Below are positions 1-44,770 of a stretch of 64,000 nt of DNA, in pieces. Positions within the stretch are counted from its first letter, which is position 1, and each line of letters begins with the position of its first letter. The translations under genes and the position numbers were made by a program. The stretch comes from Lota lota (lineage: Eukaryota > Chordata > Actinopteri > Gadiformes > Lotidae), in the NCBI GenBank assembly GCA_026745465.1, contig JACYXH010000479.1, positions 4,450,511 through 4,514,510 of the forward strand. Direction: 5' to 3'. The notes under the pieces are model-generated. The model saw nothing but the letters and a program-made list of their open reading frames with translations. It was not told the DNA's origin and did no database searches.

Positions 1-1
1 A

Positions 2-10832
<10,831 letters not shown>

Positions 10833-13800
10833 CAGCACCACCCAACACCCCCCCCCACCCACCCACCACCACCACCAAGCCATCTCATCTAAACACGCTG
10901 TGACCACATCAGGTAGAATATTATATTTTCTAGGAACATCAAATGGCAAAGTATTGACGGCGAAATCAAAACAACACAAGGCTGTTTTGTAGCCACGGCT
11001 TCGCGCTGCTTTTTGCTCGTGGACCGACTCGAGGGGTCTATATGTAGACCTTTGAAGGTCCAAAGGTCAGATGCTTCAACATTGCGTTGTAAGTAGATGT
11101 AAAGAAAACCTTTGGGAGCAGCTGCTTCCTTAGCCCTACGTCTGCGTGGAACATAACACTATTCTGACTGCATCAACAGCCTCTCGCTCGGCTGTGCTTC
11201 TCAAAAGAAAAATCTCAAGCTGAAGTCTGTGTGTTTGTGGGTCAGGATGGATCTCTCTGTCTTAAGCTTCTTGTGCAGCTTTGTTGCTATTCGGCCGCCC
11301 TGAGCCCTTTTTACGCAAGACTAAATAAAATCTTCCTTTTTTTCTTTCACACACATTTTCATGTCCGTGCTATCGCACGCAAAGTCCCCGTCAAAATACA
11401 GAGAAATCATGCCGGTAAAACAAGAAGAAGTAGAAGATGAAAGACTCAAGAAGCACTGTTTTCAACGATCCCACCTCCCATCCCCCTCAAACATCTCAAC
11501 ATCTCCCAAGGGCAGCACCCTTGACCTGCTTCTGAACTTCTTGATGCCTTCCAGTCATGAAGATGGTACAACCACCCCCCCCCCCCCCCCCCAACCACCC
11601 CCACCCCCTTCAGAGCTGCTCACCAACCATCTGAACACCTTTCATAATACTGGTGGCAGAGTTCCCCTTGAGGTCCATTTTATGTCATGGTTGAATTTAG
11701 TTATTTATGGGGTATGTATTATATTTTCCTAATTCAGCCAATGCTAATCAGATAATAAGTCATGTTATCTGATCTGATCTTTCCAATTTGACTTTAGTTA
11801 AGGCAGTTCACAACAACAGTGTTGTTGTTGTTGTTTGGCCTCTTGAGGGCTTGAATTAGCTAGGGAGAACCTGCATCTCCTCACAAGCCATTGACTTCCT
11901 GCTTTAGCCCTGTGGCTCCTACCACTCCCCCCCCCCCCCCCCCCCCCCCCCGTATTCTGCAAGGTTTAAATAAATCAATCAATGGAAGAACACAAGGGCT
12001 AGTGGGCCAATGGCATTGGCCATTGAACAGATCTTATTGTTCGTAGCAACGGCGCTGGGTACGGAACAAAAACAAAAGAACAATGCACACAAATTTCCCT
12101 CCTATGAGTCTAAAGGAAACCACTGTTGTCCAAGGTGATGCAGTCATCGCCCTAGCAACTCAATAGAATTAAAATGGAGGCTAAATTAGGGCTTCTATTC
12201 TCATTTCGTTCTCCAAGCATTGTGCAGGTACCGTATGTTGCTATGCAGTTCGCGGACACTGACTTGCACTCGTTCTCTCTCTGCCAAAGCCACACCCTTC
12301 ACCTCTTTTGACATGATGACGATGATGGGGAGGGGGGAATATGAACATCTTCCCAGCTGATCACACATGTTAAAACAGACATACACATCTGCCAAATGTA
12401 AACCTGGACATGGTTCCGACCATCTGAAGTGATATCTGCCCGTCTGAAGGTGGGAGGCTCGTTAGAAGTGCATTTGCCTCATGTGCTATTCTTCAAAACA
12501 CAACATTGCCCCTCGTCAACACTCTCTTTTGTTTGTTTTTTTGCAATGGAACCCATCGCTTAATAAAGGATTCAGCCCATCAATTATTTAGGCTGAACTG
12601 GCGCAGGCTAGTCTCCTCTCTGTCTAACCCCAGTGGTGTCTATCTCACTGTGACCATATCAAATAGTGTTGTTTCTGGACTGGACTGGACTGATTACAAC
12701 TAACTTAGCCTTATGACTTGTACATTTTATTCATGACCTAATTCATTATTTTGGATAATGTATGTGTTGTGTTTTTGATCTGACCACATTTCGAATCACC
12801 TTCTCACCATTTGTTGCTTGGTGTTACTAGTATTATTTTGGAATTTACGGTTTACCTACTGCAGAATTTGCCTTTACTACTTTGAGTACAATGTTTATTT
12901 TACAAATGTGTACCTTATTTGAACCATAAGGTTATGGTTCAAATAAGATGTACACTGATTCCTGTGTATACATGTTCTTTTGTGTTAGAATAGTCATGTA
13001 GATGTGTACTAGTAAGAACCATAAATGGAAAGACAAATGAAGATGGAAAACAAACGATAAATCGCAGCATTGAAATTGAAGGACTTTGGCTCAGGTGGGT
13101 CTCTAAATGAACATGAGCCAAAGTCACATGCAGCATTTTTTCTCCTCTTATTCTTCTACATGTGCCTCTTGTGGAATCACTCTGTCCTGTGTTTGATAAA
13201 GCAATACATTTTATTCTAGACTCACAACCACACTTTGCCTGTATGGTTTTAACTTGTTCTATCAAGTCAATGGTGTACATTTTATATATTCTTCCAACAT
13301 TTATTTGCTTAATAGACTAAGATCAAGTGCTTTGGCCAAAACGAGTACAAAAAATGATTCTCGCTCCGATCGATAATTGATTTGAGGAATAAATGAAGGG
13401 TAGGGAGGAGGTGGTAATTCAGAGCGATAGACCATGAATACTCCTATTCTTCCCCCTTTGAGAATTAAATTACTGGCTGAGCAGACACAGGAACAGGCTG
13501 CGCGGGTATGATCGCTATACTAACGAGTGATGCACCTCCACACTCCTGCTTGTGCTGCACCTCCTTTCCTCCCCCAACAACCATCACCTTGAGGCCTAGA
13601 GGAAACTGAATGATACGGGGTGGATGTTAACATGTAGATGCCAGAAAAGTGAATAAACTGTTATTTTTTTAATGCTGTGTAGAAATCTCCCGGCATAGAT
13701 GTAATAAATCTAAATGTGTATGAACGTGTCAATTTTGTGCGAGTGCTTCAAATGGACAGATGTTTAAAGCCCGAGAAATGAGATGATAGTGTCTATATGA

Positions 13801-15660
13801 GGTATTATAATGGTTAGATATGGAAACTAAGGGACTCAATTAAGTTGAATTCGGGCAGTGGCCATTGTACTTATGTGAAATAAAAATGCTGAACTTTTTC
13901 AAATGACTTGTCTCTTGTGATGATGCACTTTTAGGACCACCTTAATATGGCATGATCTTGACTGGGTTTTAATATTGCCTGTGCAAGAACTTGCCTTATC
14001 TGCTAAACCAGTAGCTCCCTTAAATTGCTCCACATCACTTCTATTGGTTATTTTCTTCACCAATATGACTTGAATGTGACAAGTGGGGGGATTGGGGCTT
14101 CTGATTAATTCAATTAACCACAAACCGTTATGTTCCTTTCTAAACCATGTGTGTTTTTACTTCAACAGTATCGAATGAAAACACGATTATTTCAAAATTG
14201 TCAAAGGATCCAGTGATTAAACTCATTATATAATCAGTATTCTAGTCATTCTGATTCCATTAATGTTATGGTAAGTATAATATAGTCTATGGTTTTATAT
14301 TAGTCTATAATTTATTTTCTCCCACACCGTATATTAGCATTATTCAATGTTTGTTAACATTTCCCAGTCATACTTTTTTTTTCCAGGTAAACTCCATACA
14401 TATCCCTTTCCTGGAACATCCCATAATATGACAGTAAGCCTTTTGCTTGCCATCCTTTACTGTATTGGGTTTCCATTTCATAATCATACCCTGTTTGTCC
14501 ATCAAAGCAATGAACAGGCGTGATCCCCTGCTCAGACATTAGTCCCAATTCCTATATAATCTCTCTATTTTCAACACCTATTGACACCCTATGTGGAATA
14601 CAATTGAGTCATTCCTAATGAAGAGAATCCCCCAAGGGAGGTGGACTTCAATCCAGCTGTACGATCTGTGTAGCTATTTAGCGTTAATCAATGCTATGCC
14701 ATAAGGCAAATTAATCAATGGCTTCAATTTATTATTGATTTACACTGGCATGGGGTGCTCTGCCACTAAATTACATGTCACTGGAATATGGATTTCGAAG
14801 TCGTAGGCCTACTACACTATATCTACATGTCAAGAAATAACCCACTGACCCAAATAGGAATGTATTATCAATGTATTGTACTCTTTTGTCATGCATTATT
14901 CAAGGGAGATCATTGAAGGAAATGAGAAATATATTCAGAGGTTTTGGGGTGAATTTGCGCTGAATGAGTGTCAAATAAATTCATGACTAACATTTATGGA
15001 TATCGTCAGTGGTCGATTTGTAGATGGGTGGCTGTTGTGTGCCATTGTGTTTCATCATTCATAGTGAGATGCTGCTTTGTTCACGTCCGCGTGCTCAACG
15101 AAGTGGAAGAGCCGCGTGAAGCCGCACCATCTGCTGAGTCCGCGGGGACGCGCGTGCGACAAGTGGCATTACCTAAATGTAGACATACGCCCAAACTTGA
15201 ATAAAGACATATTTTTGCCATTATCGCGAAAACCCAATAACATCCAGGATATAACAAAAACAATGCCACATTACTGATATGTATTGCCCTTATAACGGAT
15301 ATATTTAGGCCTACGTTTAATTGTTATCATATTTATATTTTACAAAACACGAAGGATGCGGTATTTTGCTCTTATAATATTTAAAAAACGATGGGGCAGT
15401 ATTATGGGCGCGTTCATGCGCCAATAACTTGCTGAGTTAATAACGAATCTCAATAGCACTTGAACACTCTTTGGCGTGATTCAACTAATAAACAGAGCGA
15501 AGGCACCTCATGGCGGGTGAATATCAGTCAGGGATGGATACAAAGAGCTCTGTAGGCCGAGACGGCGCTGCCAAGGGATGATGCTGACTGGCGTGCCACT
15601 GGTTGACAACAAGAGACGCAGGAGCGCGCACGCGATTCTGACAGCTGGTAGTAGCTCTGT
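10833..15660. other. PGGT1B 3' flank and PGGT1B-TRIM36 intergenic region
   Basis: No coding exon was recognised. A candidate PGGT1B polyadenylation signal AATAAA is at 11324-11329, about 0.5 kb after the stop. Poly-C runs lie near 11576-11592 and 11929-11951. Two short stem-loops are visible: 12914-12929 with 12932-12947, and 13082-13093 with 13114-13125. GC-rich patches near 15075-15165 and 15580-15660 may mark the edge of the TRIM36 promoter. Open frames here do not resemble any protein I know. Confidence 0.6.
11324..11329 (+). terminator. Candidate PGGT1B polyadenylation signal
   Basis: This is the first canonical AATAAA noticed downstream of the PGGT1B stop codon (10830-10832), giving a 3' UTR of roughly 0.5 kb. 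A T-rich stretch follows. Vertebrate genes often use later sites, so this is provisional. Confidence 0.4.
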
Positions 15661-15666
15661 CCACGT

Positions 15667-15793
15667 TCCGAACGTACAGGTTGGTTACCAACCAATCACT
15701 GATTGGTTAGCAGCGGAAATAGGCACCGCCTACTGTCAATTCTGATCAGTGATTGGTTGGTAAGGGAGAGGTACCGCCTACTGTACGTTCGGA
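15667..15793. promoter_or_regulatory. CCAAT-bearing inverted-repeat block upstream of TRIM36
   Basis: A 13-bp arm (15667-15679, TCCGAACGTACAG) is perfectly inverted at 15781-15793. Inside it, a 19-bp arm (15685-15703) is perfectly inverted at 15745-15763. The inner arms carry CCAAT (15692-15696) and ATTGG (15752-15756), with a further ATTGG at 15702-15706. A 12-bp direct repeat ACCGCCTACTGT occurs at 15725 and 15773. The block lies 323-449 bp before the TRIM36 start codon. Paired CCAAT boxes suggest NF-Y sites, but a short foldback transposon is also possible. Confidence 0.55.
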
Positions 15794-16115
15794 CCCTGGG
15801 GTCTATTCTGACAGATGTACAGTAGTACACGGGGACGAGGGCGGGGTCTGCGCTCCAAGATGATGCCAACCAAAATCGAATTGCCTTCTTTCAGCTTGGC
15901 CATATAGTGCAGCCTTTGTGGAGAAACGGGCAAAGACAGCAGGAGTACACAGAACACGAGGAAATGATGATGTGGATGAACGACTATATTGAATGTCATC
16001 TTCTTTAGTGCGATACAAAACCTTGCTATTCAGGTGTTTAAGGGCTTTCCTATTTGTTTGCTGTTTTTGTTTAAAATAACCTGTTATCTCTATTGCACTG
16101 AAATAATCTGCAGCC

Positions 16116-38821
<22,706 letters not shown>

Positions 38822-40700
38822 TGGCGGAACAAGGGAGATGTAAGAAACGTTGCTGGGTTAGATCGGGTCTTCCTCGGTGTCTAGCGTTTAAGGGGGGAGG
38901 AGAGACTCTTTAACTGGAATGGGAACTCTGCTTCTCATGGAGATGAGTCCACCGTTGAGAGGCGGGTGATCGTCCTGTATGCGAGAAGGGGTACTCCGCG
39001 ACAGAGCGCATGTATAACACTAGGTGCGGGCTTCTGCTGCCGATGCACACCAAAGTCTCTTAACTTATCGTAATCAACTGTAACTCCACCTGGCTGTAAT
39101 CAACCACTATTGTAAACTTGTTCATTGTGTCACAATATGGCTTCTCAGTTTGCCCTGTCGTAGTCCTGTCCAACAATAACTGTAATTGATTTAAATTATT
39201 TTCTCTTTTTTTAAAACATTTATTTTTTATTTTGGTACAGTCATGGATAAATATTTGAATATTCATTGGGATCAATCACAAGTTGGCTTATCTTTTGTGT
39301 GTGTGTGTGTGTGTGTGTGTGATCATGGGGAAACTTTGAAGCTAGCATCTTGGTGCCTTCTTTAGAAAATGGGTAATTAGTTTGGCTCCAATGGACATAT
39401 GTATGTGTGGTATGTTAATGCACAAAACTATAGAAAATACGGAGCGCAAAAAGTGGGATTTCATGGTAGGGACAATTTCAGCACTAAAATGTTTGTTTCT
39501 TTATACACAATGGTTTCTTTCACTTTTTGTACATTGTCACCCTGGAGTAATCTGTTCACGAATATCGTCAGCTGATTTTTGCACATACTTTCTTGCACAT
39601 GTTGTAATTACTATCATAAGTGTTATGTCTTCTCACTATGTGTGTTGTAGGCACAATGATTGCAGCACCATCTCACATTAACACATCTTTCAGAAGTACT
39701 GTCTCAACTTGTCTCACATAGTCACCAATATCATTACATGACAAACATTAATGTTCACCACATTTTACAGTTTGGACTCTGCTACTAAAGCTGTTCTGTT
39801 CCAACATCCAGAAACTACACCCAGGGCACCTTAAATACTGTAGAACACGTTTCCACATTTGTAGCAGCAAAGGTTACATGGCCCTACAGAGGGAAAAAAA
39901 CATCACAGCTAACTTATGCAGGATTAGTTTATTTTATTTTTTTCACAAAACCAGTGCTACCACAGAAGTCACGATAGCCTTGTGGTTGCTTCTTCTGACA
40001 CGTGAACGCACCGCATCTCGCAGACTTGGTGGTGTATTGAGCTGACCTAGCCGAGACAAACATTGGTTTTGGTGAGATCCACCACAATGTTTAAATCTAG
40101 CAGAGCTCTTGAGGTTAAGCATCTCAATCTGTGTGACTGGATACAGACATGTTCATTTGTGTTTGGTTTAGTTTTAGTTTTGTCTGGAGGTAAAAGGTAA
40201 TAACTGCGTGTTTTCTCAGGTTTTTTTGGCCCTTGCCGGTCTCTGTTGCTACCTACCTCCTAAAGCCCTGGAAAACTTTTACTACACTACCTTTCCTCTC
40301 TGAACTTTATGTTGCAGCTTTGGCAGTCAGTTCCATGTCTCGTTTATTTTTTCTTACATCGAATGAGCTGTACATTAGGCTTTTTTAATTACTATTTTTA
40401 CTTGCGCATATGTGTGTGTGTATAGTAGAGAATAACTTAAGTCAAATAAAAGTACATATTCAGTGTCCATTTCTTTTATTTTCATGTTTGTTCAACCTAT
40501 TTAACAATGTAGATTTGGTGAAAGAATTGTGTATCCAAGTAAGTAAATGTTATATTCTAACTGCCTTTTGTGGGTGTATTTTTTAATTGTTGCTATTAAC
40601 ATACTTTGCTTTGGTGTTTTACATGTATTTTATTGGAACATTTTCAACTGCATTTGAATCACTATTATTTAGAAAAAATGCAATAAAGTGACATATCTAA
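38822..40700 (+). other. trim36: TRIM36 3' untranslated region (probable)
   Basis: The sequence after the TAG stop (38819-38821) is AT-rich and lacks coding signal. Candidate AATAAA signals are at 40445-40450 and 40682-40687, giving 3' UTRs of about 1.6-1.9 kb. A short GT run is at 39297-39321. The true cleavage site cannot be fixed from sequence alone. Confidence 0.5.
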
Positions 40701-41231
40701 AAAAAGCATATCTAAATGCAACACTTTTGCAGTTTTAAACCAATATATTTTGTTGACATTATTTGGTGTGTCATGACCCCTCAGTTGTTTTGATTGGTCA
40801 TTTACTGTTGTTTTTCACCTCTTGCCCACATCCGAACAACGATTGCTGTACCTTGTATTTAATTTTTAAGTGACTGTTTAAACACCATTGAAACCAGTCT
40901 ATGCACATACTAATTCGTACGGCACCTTTTTTTCGGAGGGGAGGGGAAAACAGTTTCCTTCGTAGAATGTATTGTGGCTTTTTAGGAGAAACAAACTGCT
41001 GAAATGTCTTCTAGTTTTACGGCCGAGTCACTGCATAGTCCAGTGTCACAAGCTATGTGACCATCAAAAGAAAAAGGAGCCTCATAATGTCACGACCACA
41101 GCAAAAATCATCACAATCATGCTTTTATACAAAACCCGAAGTAGCTCCCACAATCTGATCTCAAGCTAGCACTTTAAGAGCATGACCGCACGTGGCTTGG
41201 CGCTGTGGATATGTATGATACCATGATACCT

Positions 41232-41264
<33 letters not shown>

Positions 41265-42239
41265 GTGTGCAATACTGTGTAGACTGTAGAACAGTGAGCG
41301 GAACGTTATTGTTAACGTATTGTATGTTATTACGTATTGACCAAACCATAGCAGGCTGAAGGCACAGGTGGTCACTAGTTTTCAGTGATCAAATGCTGAC
41401 TACTGTACTACTAAGTAGATGCAAAAGAGCGGAGGAAAAAGCACAGAAAAAACTAGCTTAAGGTTGTGACCATGTTGTGTAAGCAATGTTCTACTGATGC
41501 ATTGGGATGGTGTGTGTGTCTAGTGTGTTGTGGCTTTATACTGTAGCATGGGTGCAATGTCTGCTATAATGTCTGCCCTCTGCATTGATTTTCGAAAACG
41601 CAATTTAATTTATAGTTTGAAGCTCTTATCAAATAAATCTAGTGTTTTTATAATCCAACCAAATGTCTCCATTTAATATCTGCAATCACTGGGGTTTTAC
41701 ATCATCTACAGACACCACATGGCTTGCCAAACCACTTGTAGGAATGTATTATGTATTGTATAGTCAAATAGTTCATAAGTCTTTTTACATATGCTCACAT
41801 CAAAAACAGTAAGTCATACATGCACAGTTAAGAAGTTATCTGAACACCGTAGTGACTGCCTTCCCACATTGGCGTGACACCCAGCACTTGTGTGCATTCA
41901 CTCGTGTGTTTGGCATCATTGTTAGAGTAGACAACATGCTAGTATTGAGCTTTCATCTCTGAAACATGCAAGCCAATTAAAACTAGCTATCTGATCTGAT
42001 TCGAGTTAATTACCTGATGTATACTAAACGGACATATCGTGCTTAAATCAAACCTCCCAAAATGTATTAAAAAATAAATAGATTCACATGGGATATTCAA
42101 TTTACATTAGTTGACAAATAAATGAATACATGAATGCCTCATGCGAATATCATCTCTAGGAAAAGGATGCTGCTGTCAGATCAGCATCATTTGGTGGTCG
42201 GCGGATGTCCCTAATGTGTGAGCTATAGAGACTGCACGT
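40701..42239. other. TRIM36-CCSER1 intergenic region
   Basis: No gene was recognised. It contains a 32-base uninterrupted G run at 41232-41263 and an AATAAA at about 41633, possibly a distal TRIM36 signal. The rest is unremarkable AT-rich sequence. Confidence 0.55.
41232..41263. repeat. Poly-G homopolymer, 32 bases
   Basis: An uninterrupted G run on the + strand followed by TGTGTGTGC. Such tracts are often of uncertain length in assemblies and can form G-quadruplex structures. Confidence 0.9.
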
Positions 42240-42595
42240 GTCAGGTGTGGGACGACAGACGAGAGAATGGATTTGCTCTGGCCGTCCACCTGCTCAGGAG
42301 CGATGGGCGGGGCTAGGGAGGAGGAGAGCAGTGGAAGACGTCACACCGTAAACGCTCGTGCCCCTTTTTGCGTTGCAAACACGGAAGAGGAGAAGGAGGA
42401 AAAGACATTCCACGTCACTGCGAGGAATATCGGTCTCGGCGCAAGGTGCTATTTTTTTTCAAGGATTTCAAATTGCTCTTCATGTTGGATATCTTCATAG
42501 CATGCTCTGCCGGTTGGAGTGTTTGTACGCGATAAAAAAAATACCAGTTTGTTTGTGGAGCGGCCTAGTTTAAATATACTGGATTTCTGCCGAAG
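42240..42595 (+). other. ccser1: Putative CCSER1 promoter and untranslated first exon
   Basis: This is a GC-enriched patch (GGGCGGGGC at about 42306, a possible Sp1 site) followed by sequence ending at a good donor GCCGAAG|GTAGG (exon end 42595). It would splice to the acceptor CCCCAG at 44745, just upstream of the CCSER1 start codon. The transcription start is not defined. The call rests on position, composition and donor. Confidence 0.4.
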
Positions 42596-42862
42596 GTAGG
42601 CTCATCTTGCACTACGTTACTCACGCCTGGTTAGCCAAACCGACTGAACTATAGCTACGGTTTGTCTCATTGTGTCTGCACACGACCTTTGAGTTGTATT
42701 TCCCTTAAGAGATAAACGAGTTAATCCATCGCAAATGCTGCTTGCTAAACCTCTCCTTGGCTACTCTGTGTCACTGAACTGCACATCGAGCCCGGAAGGT
42801 CGGCTAGCGTTGTTGACATTTCGGTTTGACAGCTCGCCTGGCGCTGTGCTCCCAGTGCTACA

Positions 42863-43110
42863 CCGGCTGTATAGTCCCCACCACCAGGCACCCATCCCCG
42901 GCTGTGTAGTCCCCACCACCAGGCACCCATCCCCGGCTGTGTAGTCCCCACCACCAGGCACCCATCCCCGGCTGTGTAGTCCCCACCACCAGGCACCCAT
43001 CCCCGGCTGTGTAGTCCCCACCACCAGGCACCCATCCCCGGCTATATATTCCCTATCACCAAGCACCCATCACCGGCTAGACTTCCCCACAACTAGGTAT
43101 CCCGCCACGG
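42863..43110. repeat. 35-bp minisatellite, about 6-7 copies
   Basis: Units (CCGGCTGTGTAGTCCCCACC plus 15 more bases) start at 35-bp intervals from 42863. The middle copies are nearly identical and the outer copies decay progressively (CCGGCTATATATTCCC.., CCGGCTAGACTTCCCC..). It lies in the first CCSER1 intron, about 270 bp after the proposed first-exon donor. Continuous minus-strand frames here are simply the repeat being a non-multiple-of-three unit read through. Confidence 0.95.
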
Positions 43111-43128
43111 CCACCTTGATTCCCAAAC

Positions 43129-43296
43129 CAGGGGTTTCCAACTGTGTAGCTACGCGTACCCTAGGGGGAGGTACCAGAACAGGTCCCAGGGGGTACTTGT
43201 AAAGATCTTGATCTTAGATATTAGTTCAAAGGAGAACAGTTGTCGATTAATGGGGACTCGAGCCATTCTTGTTGGGGCTATGGTTAAGAAACACTG
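43129..43296. mobile_element. hAT-like MITE remnant
   Basis: It starts CAGGGGTTTCCAACTG and ends TGGTTAAGAAACACTG, imperfect inverted termini of the CAGxG type used by hAT elements. The 8-bp flanks TCCCAAAC and TCACAGAC match at 6 of 8 positions, the expected hAT target duplication length. At 168 bp it has no coding capacity. Confidence 0.5.
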
Positions 43297-44770
43297 TCAC
43301 AGACTTGCTGAATACAATACAGATAAAAAGTAAGTGATAGTATACAGGGCTCAGTCAAAATGTTTCAAAACGGTAGGTTTAAGATGTATATAAGGTGAAG
43401 GTAGAACACAAATAACTATTACTTGTTTTGCTGGTGTTGACAGTTGGGTGAATATGTGCTTATATAACAAGGTTGTCGTTCACGGTCTGTTGGAGCAAGT
43501 GGGTTGTTATGACTGAATAAAATAAAGCATCAAAGCAACACGAAGACAAAATCTGTGTCTGTCTTCAGGAGGAGACACAATTTGTTCCCAAAGCCTTCAG
43601 TGTGGGGGACATAAGGGTGTGCGTCCTAATTGTTGTACTGCATGAATCCATGTGTGAAATAAAAACAGGGAATATTATCGGAAAAAGCGCAAAACCAGTC
43701 TTTAAGGAAACACCCATTTGGTTACTCCCCATACACACCTTATGTTTTGTCATCTGTTTAGTCTCCAGTGTGCGTGTGCACATAAGTGTCTTGTGTGTCT
43801 ACGCAGAGCAAGGCATACAGAATGTTTGATTAGCCTACATTTAGCTTATTGATGAAACCTAATGAGTGACAGTTGTCTCCGGAACAACTCTTTTTACTAT
43901 TGTTCTGATGATGGCGGTGGCTAGCGCTGAGCTACTGCTCAGCCTAGCTGAGATCTGTCAGATATACAAGTGATCTGGCCTCATGTCAAGAGGTTGCCAG
44001 GCCTCGTAAAGCTGGTGTAGTACAGTCATCAGGGCTCAAGCATTATCCTGATCGTCTTACCAGCCTGGCACTGTGTCCCTTTCCGTGCTTTCCTTTCAAT
44101 CTAGTTTTTTTTGGATTTGACCTTTTCCTCACTGATCTACATTATGTGACTAGTTCTAAATGACGGCCATGCCTTGGCTACATCCATGTGAAAAGAATAC
44201 TCCTAGTTTTATCAGTGTGGGCTCTGTGCTCCCCCAGGCACTTTCATTACTTTCATGTGCCTACACAAATTGATCGACATCTCCGAACTATTCCAATTAG
44301 GGATGTAACTTGAATATTAATTTAGACTTTGATTCTTTATTCATGCCAATATTGAGAATTAGGCTACACTTAGGTTAAAGAAAAACAGGGTATTTGGCAT
44401 GAAGATATCTTTGAGATGAGGTTGTGTCTTGTGCAAAAAAGACATCTTACCTAGGCTTGATCTTTGTTTGGCTTCATCAGGCCAGTATTTTGATTAGAAA
44501 ACATCAGATATGTTCCCTGTTTCATGCACAAGTAGACTATTATTAACATTTGCATCACATTTTATGAAAAACAAATCGAATGACGCATACATAAATTTGA
44601 ATACCAAGCATTGTGCATTAAAATAAAAAAAATGTCAAGCCAGTAAACACTTCTCAGGCGCATCATGTGTTCGTGAGGAACACTTGCATTTCTAAACATT
44701 TATCGGACTCCTCGCGTCACATTTATTGCCCTCTTGTCTCCCCAGGGTGCCAACGTTCCGCAGCTCTTAG

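Noticed and set aside
11361-11732. A 123-codon frame after PGGT1B
   Set aside because: It includes a poly-C run read as polyproline and has no similarity that I recognise. It lies just after a polyadenylation signal.
42863-43110. Regular 35-bp repeats considered as a CRISPR array
   Set aside because: Units are directly contiguous with no unique spacers, in a vertebrate gene intron. It is a minisatellite.
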